Source: a virus. From it: a stretch of 41,941 nucleotides of DNA. Shown one piece after another: positions 31,381-39,602 of this stretch (its first letter is position 1; every line of letters starts with the position of its first letter). The notes under the pieces are model-generated. The model did not search any database. It saw only the letters and a program-made list of their open reading frames with translations, and had not been told where the DNA came from. Location of the stretch: positions 1 through 41,941 of IMG/VR virus record IMGVR_UViG_3300046453_000132; one strand, 5' to 3'. Both the position numbers and the translations under genes were made by a program.

Positions 31381-32168
31381 TACGGATCTCCGCTGGATTG
31401 GGACTGGTCGCCGTTGGGCTCGGTCTCGGAGAGCTTTTTCAGCATCGCCTCCAAATTCTTGATGTCCGTCTTCACGCCGCTGTTGCCGTCGAGCTGCAGC
31501 GCGCGCTGCAGATGCGTCATAGCCTCGGTGGCGAAGGCCGCCTTGCCGCCGGCCGGGGCGTTGTCGGCCGAAGCATCGAACGCATCGGCCTTGCGCCGGT
31601 AAGCGCGGCCAATAGCTTTGTGCAGCTTGGCCTTGGCCGGGTCGGGCATGTCGGCACCCTCGACCAGGGCGAGGACCTGCAGGAGCTGCTCGAGCGTCAC
31701 CTTGTCCTGCTGGGCCAGCGACACGGTGGCCATGTCCTCGGCGAGGAAGCAGGCCACAGTGCGGTTGTAACGCTCGGGCAGGACGAGATTGAATTTCAGC
31801 GCATGCGCGCCGAGGCGCATCGCATAGTCGAAATCGCAGTAGTCGATCGCCCAGACCATGTTGGTCACGAGGATTTCGTCCTGCACCGCATTGCCCAGCT
31901 CACCGGCTTGCAGCACGCCTTCGAGCCAATCCGCGAACGCCTTGGCCAACTCGGCCTTCATCGGGTTGCGCGCCTCGATCGAGGCGGTGTCGGCGAGGGT
32001 GCGCAGGTTGTCGTGCAGGAGGACGCGCAAGGCCGCGTATTCCTGCCCGGCCGGGGTGTCGGCCTGCGGTTCGGGCGCGGCGGTCGCCGTGCGGTGGCTG
32101 ATGTGGTTGGGCCCGGCGCTTTTCAGGCCGTGGACCATTTGCTTGTGGCGTCGAAAGGGGCTGACCAT
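31380..32168 (-). CDS. M: Terminase small/endonuclease subunit M
   Basis: 262 residues from ATG 32168 (P2 gpM about 247): MVSPFRRHKQMV, LADTASIEARNPMKAELAKA, DILVTNMVWAIDYCDFDYAM-like core and MTHLQRALQLDGNSGVKTDI match the family. With P it forms the terminase that cuts cos. It is separated from N by a terminator-like hairpin. Confidence 0.92.
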   Translation of the reverse strand: MVSPFRRHKQMVHGLKSAGPNHISHRTATAAPEPQADTPAGQEYAALRVLLHDNLRTLADTASIEARNPMKAELAKAFADWLEGVLQAGELGNAVQDEILVTNMVWAIDYCDFDYAMRLGAHALKFNLVLPERYNRTVACFLAEDMATVSLAQQDKVTLEQLLQVLALVEGADMPDPAKAKLHKAIGRAYRRKADAFDASADNAPAGGKAAFATEAMTHLQRALQLDGNSGVKTDIKNLEAMLKKLSETEPNGDQSQSSGDP

Positions 32169-32185
32169 GCGGGGCTCTCCTGCTG

Positions 32186-32222
32186 AAAAAGGGGGGCGGG
32201 GATCTGTGAGGTCCCCCCGCCT
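32186..32222 (-). terminator. Terminator/attenuator hairpin between capsid gene N and M
   Basis: On the minus strand a GC-rich stem (GGCGGGGGG ... CCCCGCCCCCC, 32222-32191) ends in TTTTT (32190-32186), the look of an intrinsic terminator. It is 68 nt after the N stop and 18 nt before the M start. Partial read-through would give much capsid and little terminase. The 120-bp gap holds nothing else. Confidence 0.6.
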
Positions 32223-32289
32223 GATGCGGGCTCTTCCCGTCGCCGCGCCACACCGCAGCTTCGGGCTTCGCTGCCCTCTCCGGGTGGTA

Positions 32290-33411
32290 TTAGGGGCGGT
32301 CGCCGAAGGTGATGTTCTCGGCCAGGACGGCGAAGTCCGTGTCCTCGAAAACATAGCCCTCGTTGACCGAGTTGTAGTCGACCAGGCTCGCCTTAATCTC
32401 AGGCTTGTCCATGATGTACCGGCGGCGCGAACCTTCCTGGTAATAGATCGACAGGTTGCTGCTGTCGGACCCGTCGACCTGACCCAGCGGCGTGATCAAC
32501 ATGGTGCCTTCGGGGAACTTGGGCACGATGGCTGCGGGGCGGCCACCGATCTGCTGGGTCGACATGATGATGTCGCGGGTCATCACGTCGCTGGTCGCAC
32601 GGCCGCCGTCGATGGTGGTCGAAAGCGGGCGGTTGATCATCGGGAAGTACTTCTCGTCCACCAAGTCCTGGCTGACGCACACGACGTGATCGGTGGAGCT
32701 GCGCGCCCAGCTCGGCATGCCCGAGATCAGATCATAAGCGAGGGCGTCGATGTTCTTGTAGTCGCCATCGGCGATGTCCGAGTTGGCCCCGATGTAGATC
32801 GGCTTCGCGGTGCCGGTGGCGGTGGTGACGCCGCCGGCCGTGACGGTGTTGCGGCCCATGACGTGCTCGGGCTTTTCGAGGCGAAGCTTCTGCAGCCATC
32901 CGATGTTGACATCCTCGCCGTTCGGGTTGGCGATCGGATCGGTGTTGGCGGCGGCGGCAAGACCGTGCCAGCCCACCGAAATGCGGCTGAGCGCAACGGA
33001 AATCGCCACGTGGCTCGAGTAGCGCTGGGCGAAGTTCGCGAACTTCGACCAGTTGTCGATGATCTGCCAGGGCAGCTTGGTGTCGAACTCGGTATCGTAG
33101 AGGCGATACTCGCGATCATCGAGCTGGCCGATGTACTTCGGCTTGCGGGGCAGGTTCACCTCGGAGGTGCGCGAGGCGATCATGTCCTCGGTACCGAGGC
33201 CGATGACCGCGCCGATTAGATCGCGCACGCCCAAGACGTTTACGCGGTTGAGGAAGCCCACCTGCTCGCGCTGCAGATCCTCGAGGCGCTGCTCGCTGGT
33301 GGGATCAAGTGCGAACTGGCGGCTGACGCGGGGGACGCCATTGGCGTTGCCGATGGCGTTGAAGAGGCCGTCCAGTGCCCGGCGGCCGCGATCGGAGAGG
33401 TTGTAACCCAT
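32290..33411 (-). CDS. N: Major capsid protein N
   Basis: 373 residues (P2 gpN about 357): FNAIGNANGVPRVSRQFALD, NVLGVRDLIGAVIGLGTEDM, GWLQKLRLEKPEHV and SNLSIYYQEGSRRRYIMDKP fit the family of HK97-fold P2 capsids. The N-terminal 30 residues are likely removed by O. AGGA precedes the ATG at 33411. Confidence 0.95.
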   Translation of the reverse strand: MGYNLSDRGRRALDGLFNAIGNANGVPRVSRQFALDPTSEQRLEDLQREQVGFLNRVNVLGVRDLIGAVIGLGTEDMIASRTSEVNLPRKPKYIGQLDDREYRLYDTEFDTKLPWQIIDNWSKFANFAQRYSSHVAISVALSRISVGWHGLAAAANTDPIANPNGEDVNIGWLQKLRLEKPEHVMGRNTVTAGGVTTATGTAKPIYIGANSDIADGDYKNIDALAYDLISGMPSWARSSTDHVVCVSQDLVDEKYFPMINRPLSTTIDGGRATSDVMTRDIIMSTQQIGGRPAAIVPKFPEGTMLITPLGQVDGSDSSNLSIYYQEGSRRRYIMDKPEIKASLVDYNSVNEGYVFEDTDFAVLAENITFGDRP

Positions 33412-33462
33412 GGTGGTGTCCTGATTGAAAGAAACTGCGGGGCGGGCGGTGTGGGAGGGGCC

Positions 33463-34308
33463 TTAGAAGATACCGGCGTAGTTGCCGGCGCCGCCGTTGC
33501 CCTGCGGGCGGGCGCGGAAGTTGCGATCGGGCGCTTCCTCCTGTTCCTTTTCGAGCTTGGCGAACTTCACGCCGAGTGCGTCGACCTCGGTGCGGAATTC
33601 GGTGCGCAGCGCGCCGAACTCGGTTGCGATCGTGGTGCCCAGCTCGGTGAAGAAAGGCTTGATCTGGTTGAAGTCGAAGGCGGCTACGGCAGGATCTGCA
33701 GGGGGCACCACGGCGGGCGGCGTGACCTCGCCCGGCTTTGCCGGCGTGAACTTCGCCGTGAATGTGTCGAGCATGGTGCCGAGTTTGCTCAGCAGACCCT
33801 CGGCGGCATCGCCGGTTGTGTCCTCCGCGAATTCCAGCAGCGCCGATTCTTCGCGCGACAGCTTGATGTTGCCCGGCAAGTGGCGATTGAACTGCAGGCG
33901 CTCGGTGGCGATCGAGGCCGGGCTGTCGGTCAGCGCGCAGCCCATCAGGTAGGCGAAGCCCTTGCCGCCGAAGTTGGGTTCGATCTCGATCGAGGGATAG
34001 ACCTTCTGGCCCGCATCGTTGAGGGACTTGGCTTCGTCCGTAACGTCGAGGGTGCCGAACAGGCCCAGGCGCTTTTCCGTCTTGCCGTTGAAATTGACCT
34101 CCACTTCGGCGGTGGACAGTTCGAGCACGTCGCCGAACGCGCGGAAGGGTGCCTGTCCGGTCGCACCGCGGATGTGCTCGATGTTGAGACGGGCACCGTA
34201 GGTCTTGGGATCGTAGCTGCTGGCCATCTCCTTGAGCAGCGCATCGTCGATGGCGCGGCCGTCGACCGTGGAGCCGGCAGTTGCGAGAAGGAAGGGCTTG
34301 GTCTTCAT
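33463..34308 (-). CDS. O: Capsid scaffolding protein and serine protease O
   Basis: 281 residues (P2 gpO about 284). The N-terminal protease half holds likely catalytic Asp16, His45 (NIEHI) and Ser106 (YPSIEIE), equal in spacing to Asp19, His48 and Ser107 of P2. The C-terminal half is a helical scaffold. It is the first gene of the leftward late operon, divergent from P, with about 165 bp between. I found no clear Ogr-type TGT-N12-ACA site there. Confidence 0.93.
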   Translation of the reverse strand: MKTKPFLLATAGSTVDGRAIDDALLKEMASSYDPKTYGARLNIEHIRGATGQAPFRAFGDVLELSTAEVEVNFNGKTEKRLGLFGTLDVTDEAKSLNDAGQKVYPSIEIEPNFGGKGFAYLMGCALTDSPASIATERLQFNRHLPGNIKLSREESALLEFAEDTTGDAAEGLLSKLGTMLDTFTAKFTPAKPGEVTPPAVVPPADPAVAAFDFNQIKPFFTELGTTIATEFGALRTEFRTEVDALGVKFAKLEKEQEEAPDRNFRARPQGNGGAGNYAGIF

Positions 34309-34489
34309 GGGTCGGGCTCCGCTTTCGGTCCTGGTGCGTTAGGCAAGAGGGGCGGTTGCGGGCGCCCGGCTTCTGAGATGCCTTCAGGCCCGAGCGCGGA
34401 CATTCTTGCAACGCGCGGGCGCGGTAACGCTGGCGTTCACCAGCCCAGGCCATCGCCAGAGGGGGGCTATCGCGGTGCATGGCTGGGCC

Positions 34490-36394
34490 ATGCCCACCGC
34501 CACCACCACATCAGGAGACGAAGCCGCGATCAGCCGGCAGGTGGGCCGTGCGTTGCGGCGCGAGGCGCGCTCGCTGTTCTGGCGCGGGTGGCCGCTCACC
34601 GAGATCGCGAACGAGATCGGGGTCAAATACAACACGGTGGCGAGCTGGTCGCGCCGGGATGGATGGGAGACGGATCCCGCCGTCGCGGTGATCGAGGATC
34701 GCCTCGAGGTGAAGATCGCCAACCTGCTCGACAAGGAACCCTTTACCGAGGGCGACATGAAGCGGGTCGACTTCCTGACCCGCCAGCTCGAGCGCACCGC
34801 GCGGATCCGCAAGTACGACAAGACCGGCCGCGAGGGCGATCTCAACCCGAAGATCGAGAACCGGAACAACGACGAGGCCAAGGCTAAGCGGGCCGAAAAG
34901 CGCAAGAACCACATCACGCTCGAGCAGTGGCAGGACCTGCTCGACGACTTCCATTCTCGCAATTTCGAATACCAGGAACTGTGGTGGGAACAGCGCGAGC
35001 AGCGCACCCGCAAGATCCGCAAGAGCCGTCAGGTGGGCGCGACGTGGTACTTCGCCCGAGAGGCATTGGCGAAGATCGCCGAGGCCGTGCTCAACGGCGA
35101 GCAGCCGCGTAACCAGATCTTCCTGTCAGCCTCCGAGCGCCAGGCGCTCAAGTTCCGTCGCGAGATCGTCAATTGGGTACGCCGCGTCACCGGCGTCGAA
35201 CTCAAGGGCAAGATCATCGAATTGGACTTCACCGGGCAGTACCCGGTGGATGAGGAGAGCGAAAACAAGCCCGTTTCACTCGACACCGTGGGCTTTTACT
35301 TCCTGTCGACTAATAGTGCGACCGCCCAGGGTGAGAGCGGCGATTTCTATTTCGACGAATACGCGTGGGTGCATGGTTTCGAGGAACTCAACCGCGTCGC
35401 CAGTGGCATGGCCACGCACGAAATTTACAAGAAAACGTACTTCTCGACGCCGTCGACCAAGACGCATGAGAGCTATGCGTGGTGGGCTGGCGAGGCGTGG
35501 AACCTCGGGCGACCGAAGGGCGAGCAGAAGCCTTTCGACATCAGCCTGAAGAACCTGCGGCGCGGCGCTATCATGCCGGACGGCAGCTGGCAGCACGTGC
35601 TGACGATCCACGACGCCGTCGAGATGGGCTTGCGCAAGCTGGTCAATGTCGCGCAGCTGATGCTCGACTATGCGGCCGACGCGTTCCGCAACCTGTTCGA
35701 ATGCGAGGACGTCGACGATTCCGAGAGCAGCTTCCCGTACTCCCTGGTGTCGTCGGCCAGGGTCAACAGCTTCCACGTCTGGCGCGACTTCAAGCCAGCG
35801 CTGATAGAGTTAGCGGGCGGGCGGCCGTTCGGGGATCGGCCGGTGTGGATCGGCTACGACCCGAACAAGCAGGGCAGGGACGATGCCGCGCTGGTCGTGG
35901 TGGCGCCGCCCGACCAAGCCGGTGTCGGCAAGTTCCGCGTGCTCGAAAAGCATCGCCTCAACGGGCGCGACTTCGCGGGGCAGGCTGACTTCATCAAGCA
36001 GGTGGCGGCGCGATACCGCGTGACCGACATTGCGATCGACACGACCGGCCACGGCCTGGCGGTGTGGGAGCTGGTCAAGAACTGGTTCCCCGGCGCCCGC
36101 AAGATCGAATATTCCGTCGCCAGCAAGACCGCCCTGGTCGTGAAGGCGCAGAACGTCTTCCGCAACCACCGCATCGAATTCGACGCTGGCTGGTCGGACC
36201 TCATGGCGGCGTTGATGGCGATTCGGCCTGCGCTCACCGGCAGCAAGAAGGGCGTCACCTACATCGCCAAGCGCAACGGCGAGGTCGGACATGCCGACGT
36301 CGCCTTCGCGCTCCTCCACGCACTTTCCAATGAACCACTCGCCGCCGGGAGCGCCAGTCAGGGCGTCGGCGGTCGCGTGGTGTTTCCCGACTGA
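34490..36394 (+). CDS. P: Terminase large subunit P (ATPase/nuclease)
   Basis: 634 residues from ATG 34490 (P2 gpP about 590). An alternative GTG at 34475 follows GAGGGGGG. It has an N-terminal HTH (ITE-like LTEIANEIGVKYNTVASWSR), a Walker A RKSRQVGATW at about 177-186, and a Walker B FYFDEYAWV near 284. The C-terminal RNase H-like nuclease part has IGYDPNKQGRDDAA and IAIDTTGHG. It packages DNA into the procapsid with M. Confidence 0.95.
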   Translation: MPTATTTSGDEAAISRQVGRALRREARSLFWRGWPLTEIANEIGVKYNTVASWSRRDGWETDPAVAVIEDRLEVKIANLLDKEPFTEGDMKRVDFLTRQLERTARIRKYDKTGREGDLNPKIENRNNDEAKAKRAEKRKNHITLEQWQDLLDDFHSRNFEYQELWWEQREQRTRKIRKSRQVGATWYFAREALAKIAEAVLNGEQPRNQIFLSASERQALKFRREIVNWVRRVTGVELKGKIIELDFTGQYPVDEESENKPVSLDTVGFYFLSTNSATAQGESGDFYFDEYAWVHGFEELNRVASGMATHEIYKKTYFSTPSTKTHESYAWWAGEAWNLGRPKGEQKPFDISLKNLRRGAIMPDGSWQHVLTIHDAVEMGLRKLVNVAQLMLDYAADAFRNLFECEDVDDSESSFPYSLVSSARVNSFHVWRDFKPALIELAGGRPFGDRPVWIGYDPNKQGRDDAALVVVAPPDQAGVGKFRVLEKHRLNGRDFAGQADFIKQVAARYRVTDIAIDTTGHGLAVWELVKNWFPGARKIEYSVASKTALVVKAQNVFRNHRIEFDAGWSDLMAALMAIRPALTGSKKGVTYIAKRNGEVGHADVAFALLHALSNEPLAAGSASQGVGGRVVFPD

Positions 36395-36405
36395 CAGGAG
36401 CCATC

Positions 36406-37479
36406 ATGACGCAGACCGAAATCGTGCCCGTCGCTGAGGGCGGCTCCACCGCGGTAAAGCCCACCGCTTTCAGCTTTGGGGATCCCGAGGGCGTGCTCGA
36501 TCGCCGCGAGCTGGGGCAGTACTTCGAGATGTGGCACAACGGCCGCTGGTACGAGCCTCCCATGCCGATGGGCCGCCTTGCCCAGACCTTCAACATGAGC
36601 CCCTATCACCGCAGCGCGGTCGCATTGAAGGTCAACCTTCTGGTCGCCCAGCAGGTGCCGTCACAGTGGCTGGGGCCCGAACCCTTCGAGCGATTCGCGC
36701 TCGATTTCGTGCAGATGGGCAATTCCTACCTTGAGTGGGTCCCGAACATGGCCGGACGCTTGGCGCGCGCTGATCACGCCCCGGCGCTTCACATGCGGCC
36801 CGGCGTCGATGCGGGGAAATACTGGTTTGTGAATGGGCCGATCGGCGACGTTCACGAATTCGACGTCGGCCGGATATTCCACCTGCAACAGCCCGACGTC
36901 GCCCAGGAGATCTATGGCCTGCCGGAGTGGCTGTCGGCGCTGCAGTCCGGCCTGCTGTCGGAAAATGCGACGCTGTTCCGCCGCCGCTACTACCTCAACG
37001 GCGCGCATGCCGGCTTCGTGTTCTACCTCAGCGAGCCGCTGGCCGACCAGGAGACCGCCGACGCGATCACCGAGAAGCTGGGCAAGGCCAAGGGGCTCGG
37101 CAACTTCAAGAACATGTTCGTGCACATCCCGAACGGGAAGAAGGACGGCATCCAGATCCTGCCGATCGCCGACGTGACGGCGAAGGACGAGTTTTCGGCG
37201 GTGAAAAACATCAGCCGGGACGACATGCTCGCCGCGCATCGCACGCCGCCGCAGCTGATTGGCGTGATCCCGCAGAACAATGGTGGCTTCGGAAAGGTCG
37301 GCGAGAGCCGCGACGCCTACTACGAGACCGAGATCGTCCCGATCGCGCGGCGGATGCTGCGGATGAACGAGTGGTTCGGCCAGAAGCTTCTCGCGTTCGC
37401 GGATTACGTCTGCACGGACGGCTCAATAATCCGGCAGGTTGGAAGCGGCTTCCAGAAGCTGCCCGCCGGCACCCACTAA
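36406..37479 (+). CDS. Q: Portal protein Q
   Basis: 357 residues (P2 gpQ about 344): FSFGDPEGVLDRRELGQYFE, MSPYHRSAVALKVNLLV, LQQPDVAQEIYGLPEWLSAL and the Gly/Asn-rich VGESRDAYYE portal core. AGGAG lies eight nt upstream of the ATG, 11 nt after P. In P2 the cos site follows Q, so cos is expected between here and attR. Confidence 0.95.
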   Translation: MTQTEIVPVAEGGSTAVKPTAFSFGDPEGVLDRRELGQYFEMWHNGRWYEPPMPMGRLAQTFNMSPYHRSAVALKVNLLVAQQVPSQWLGPEPFERFALDFVQMGNSYLEWVPNMAGRLARADHAPALHMRPGVDAGKYWFVNGPIGDVHEFDVGRIFHLQQPDVAQEIYGLPEWLSALQSGLLSENATLFRRRYYLNGAHAGFVFYLSEPLADQETADAITEKLGKAKGLGNFKNMFVHIPNGKKDGIQILPIADVTAKDEFSAVKNISRDDMLAAHRTPPQLIGVIPQNNGGFGKVGESRDAYYETEIVPIARRMLRMNEWFGQKLLAFADYVCTDGSIIRQVGSGFQKLPAGTH

Positions 37480-37525
37480 CCCCCGCCCCGTCGAAAGGCG
37501 GGGGACCGGGGCGCGCCAACGCCCC
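37480..37525 (+). terminator. Tandem GC hairpins immediately after portal gene
   Basis: Stem CCCCCGCC/GGCGGGGG (37480-37487 with 37497-37504) starts one base after the Q stop. A second stem GGGGCG/CGCCCC follows (37508-37513 with 37520-37525). No U-run follows, so the role may be RNA stability, Rho-independent pausing or part of a cos region. The rest of 37526-37633 shows no gene. Confidence 0.45.
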
Positions 37526-37633
37526 AAGTCCGACGAACAGCGCTCGTCATGATCCCGACAGGGCCCTCACCGGGGCCATCCCGCCTGCCGACTCGGCGCG
37601 GGAACAAATAGAGAACGATCATGTCAGTGTCGG

Positions 37634-38914
37634 TCATCCGGCATTTCGGGTTGATATGATCCCGGCCGGCCGAGGATATGGGTCGGCCGGCGGGGGCTCG
37701 CTGAGGTCGATGCTGTAGAAGGTGTAGGCCTCCTCAGGCACGAGCGTGCCGTGCCGAAGGAGCGCCTTCGCCCGGAGCGACACGAAGTCCAACCCGTTGG
37801 CCTCGCGGTTGATGTCAGCGATGGACCGGTTCATCCGCTCGACCTTCCCGCTGGTGAAGCGGTGCTCGAAGTAGGCGAATATCTCGTCCCGGTTCATCTG
37901 CACCATCTTCATGAGCGGTTTCCACTCCGAGTGCTGGTCATACTCGCGGACGGTGTCGATCCAGTTGCGGTAGGTCTGCTCAGCCTCTGCCCGGCTCTGC
38001 TTCTCGTAGAAGAACTGGAAGCTTTCCTTGATCGTGTAGGCCGCCTGCATCGCCGGGCTCTGCCCGAGAATTTCGGCCACCGTGTCCTGCGACGAGAGCT
38101 TCAGCGTGTCCCACCGCTTGTCGAACATCCGGATAATTCCGGGCATCTTCTTGCGCAGTTCGGGCGGCAGCGATGGCGTCTCCCGGTAGCGTATCTTGTT
38201 CCAGATGACGCCAGCGCGCATGAGCACGTGGAACTTGTCGACGACGACCTGCGCCTTCGGGAAGAGATCGCGGGCTACGCCCTTGTAGGCGTGGGCCATG
38301 TCCTGACACCAGACCTCGACGTTCTCCCACTGGTCCATGTGGGTCATCATGCCCTTGCGGACGTGAGAGCCAGTGCAGCCCTCATACATGTCGAGCAGAC
38401 GCCCGCTCTCCACGTCCAGAACGACGCCGCGTGCCTTGCCGAACAAGTGGTTCTCGTCGATGCCGAGCACGCGCGGGGCATTGAACCTGTAGTCCAGCAG
38501 CTTCTCGTCCGCATACCGTCTGAACACGCGCCGGGCGAGGCTCTCCTCGACGGCATGGAAGGCCACGGCATCCCGGAACGACCGGTTGCAGGTTGAGAGC
38601 CTGAGATCATCGCGCAGACGCTCGGTGATGTAGTGGTGATCATCCACGCCCGGCACGGGTTGGTAGAGGGTCGCCTTGCAGGCTTTGCACTTCCCTCGCT
38701 GTCGCCTGACTGACAGCCACGTAGGGGCGGGTTCGAGCCGCCGGTCGCGATAGCGAACCACTTTGCTGCCGTTCCTCACCAGCAGCGGCTCCGGGCAGCA
38801 AGCCGGGAGGTCCGTCGCAAGCTCGCAGGGAATATCCACCTCGACCAGCCTGCCATCCTCATGGATCAGGTTGATGTCCCCCGGAACGATGCCGGGGATG
38901 CGCAACCAGTTCAC
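37634..38914 (-). CDS. ISL3-family transposase
   Basis: The 426-residue protein has the ISL3 layout. The N-terminal zinc knuckles are ACCP ... KCKACKATLYQP, followed by an HTH part. The DDE core opens with VLGIDENHLFGKARGVVLDV (first Asp), continues with WCQDMAHAYKGVARDLFPKA and VVVDKFHVL (second Asp), and ends with the Glu region (TSGKVERMNRSIADI). The GTG start overlaps the stop of the ribbon-helix-helix gene (GTGA), so the two form an operon. I could not find matching terminal inverted repeats or a target duplication, so it may be truncated or captured cargo. It interrupts the space where P2 has cos. Confidence 0.85.
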   Translation of the reverse strand: MNWLRIPGIVPGDINLIHEDGRLVEVDIPCELATDLPACCPEPLLVRNGSKVVRYRDRRLEPAPTWLSVRRQRGKCKACKATLYQPVPGVDDHHYITERLRDDLRLSTCNRSFRDAVAFHAVEESLARRVFRRYADEKLLDYRFNAPRVLGIDENHLFGKARGVVLDVESGRLLDMYEGCTGSHVRKGMMTHMDQWENVEVWCQDMAHAYKGVARDLFPKAQVVVDKFHVLMRAGVIWNKIRYRETPSLPPELRKKMPGIIRMFDKRWDTLKLSSQDTVAEILGQSPAMQAAYTIKESFQFFYEKQSRAEAEQTYRNWIDTVREYDQHSEWKPLMKMVQMNRDEIFAYFEHRFTSGKVERMNRSIADINREANGLDFVSLRAKALLRHGTLVPEEAYTFYSIDLSEPPPADPYPRPAGIISTRNAG

Positions 38915-39108
38915 TCCTCGCCCTTCTTCTGGCGCTCCAGAGCCGCCTCCACTGCTTCCCGGATGAACTGCGGGCGGCGGTATGCGCCCACAAGCTCATC
39001 AATCTCCGCGACCACCTCGTGCGGCAGGCGGATGTTCAAAACCTTCATGTTGAGTGGTGGCCGTCCCATGCGGGCGGTCGTAGCGGCAGCGGTTTCCTCA
39101 TTCAACAA
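38911..39108 (-). CDS. Ribbon-helix-helix (CopG/Arc-type) DNA-binding protein
   Basis: Up to 65 residues. The beta-strand KVLNIRLPHEVVAEIDELVG and the helix RRPQFIREAVEAALERQ are the RHH pattern. The start is uncertain: TTG 39108, or ATG 39069, which leaves 52 residues including the full domain. It is coupled to the transposase (GTGA) and probably represses the operon at the palindromes upstream. An antitoxin-like role without a toxin is also conceivable. Confidence 0.75.
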   Translation of the reverse strand: MLNEETAAATTARMGRPPLNMKVLNIRLPHEVVAEIDELVGAYRRPQFIREAVEAALERQKKGEE

Positions 39109-39126
39109 AACAATACTCTTTTCTGC

Positions 39127-39158
39127 TTGACGCCATAAACACTACTGTTTATATAAAC
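39127..39158 (+). promoter_or_regulatory. Sigma70-type promoter overlapping GTTTAT palindromes
   Basis: On the plus strand TTGACG (39127-39132), 17 nt, then TATATA (39150-39155), 27 nt before the RMF-like gene start. The same bases hold ATAAAC-N6-GTTTAT (39135-39152) and the perfect palindrome GTTTATATAAAC (39147-39158), three half-sites in all. A ribbon-helix-helix dimer is a natural reader of such half-sites, so the adjacent RHH protein may shut this promoter and its own. Confidence 0.65.
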
Positions 39159-39181
39159 GGTATTGATTAGGAGGCAAGCAA

Positions 39182-39364
39182 ATGATCACTAACCGCAAAA
39201 CCACCCGCCCCATGATCGGCAACCCCTCGGTAGAATATATGGCAGGATACTTCGCTTGGGCACGCGGCAAGCACGAGGCCGAGAACCCTTACCGATGCGA
39301 GGATGCAGTTAGCGCAAAGCGGTGGACGCGCGGATGGAATTACGCCGAGGCCCACCGGGGGTGA
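39182..39364 (+). CDS. RMF/CrpP-like small protein, 60 aa
   Basis: Starts with ATG after AGGAGG, behind a good promoter. The core AGYFAWARGKHEAENPYRCE, then A..AKRWTRGWNYAEA fits ribosome modulation factor/CrpP-like proteins (Gly, C/NPY turn, W..GW helix). It shares NPYRCE with the gene at 5221-5400. Its strong expression signals suggest it may be made in the lysogen. Ribosome hibernation is only inferred. Confidence 0.65.
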   Translation: MITNRKTTRPMIGNPSVEYMAGYFAWARGKHEAENPYRCEDAVSAKRWTRGWNYAEAHRG

Positions 39365-39495
39365 GCGATGAAAAGCGGGAGGCGCGGAAGCGCCTCCTAC
39401 TTGCTGCTCGGCGCTTCAAGAAAGCCAAGCGCGAGTTTGATGCTGCCCATGACGAACTGTTTCTTGCCTCCGAGCAGTTCGACCGTTGGCGCTGA
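39361..39495 (+). CDS. Small helical protein, 44 aa
   Basis: GTG at 39361 overlaps the stop of the RMF-like gene (GTGA), the coupling used across this phage. The product is short, basic and helical (RRFKKAKREFDAAHDELFLA). No family is known to me. The coupling and heptad-like pattern support it as real. Confidence 0.5.
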   Translation: MSDEKREARKRLLLAARRFKKAKREFDAAHDELFLASEQFDRWR

Positions 39496-39602
39496 GTTGA
39501 TGAAGGACCGCCCTCCCTTGGGCCCTGTTGATAGGCCCCTTCCGGTCGGTCCAACATCAACGGCTAGGGCAGTGCATCAACCCCGTATGCCGGAGAACCT
39601 CA

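Noticed and set aside
31858-33219. 453-codon plus-strand frame across M and N
   Set aside because: Antisense to terminase M and capsid N, both clear. Composition is that of a shadow.
34309-34489. Ogr-type late promoter dyad TGT-N12-ACA between O and P
   Set aside because: No such spacing was found by eye. GGTAACG/CGTTCACC forms an imperfect dyad but does not fit the P2 consensus.
33451-34887. 478-codon open frame on the plus strand across O and the start of P
   Set aside because: It overlaps the well-supported O gene in antisense and P in another frame, with no family signal.
37526-37633. P2-like cos site after Q
   Set aside because: The place fits and the DNA is GC-rich, but I could not match P2 cos bases. 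Virion end sequencing would be needed.
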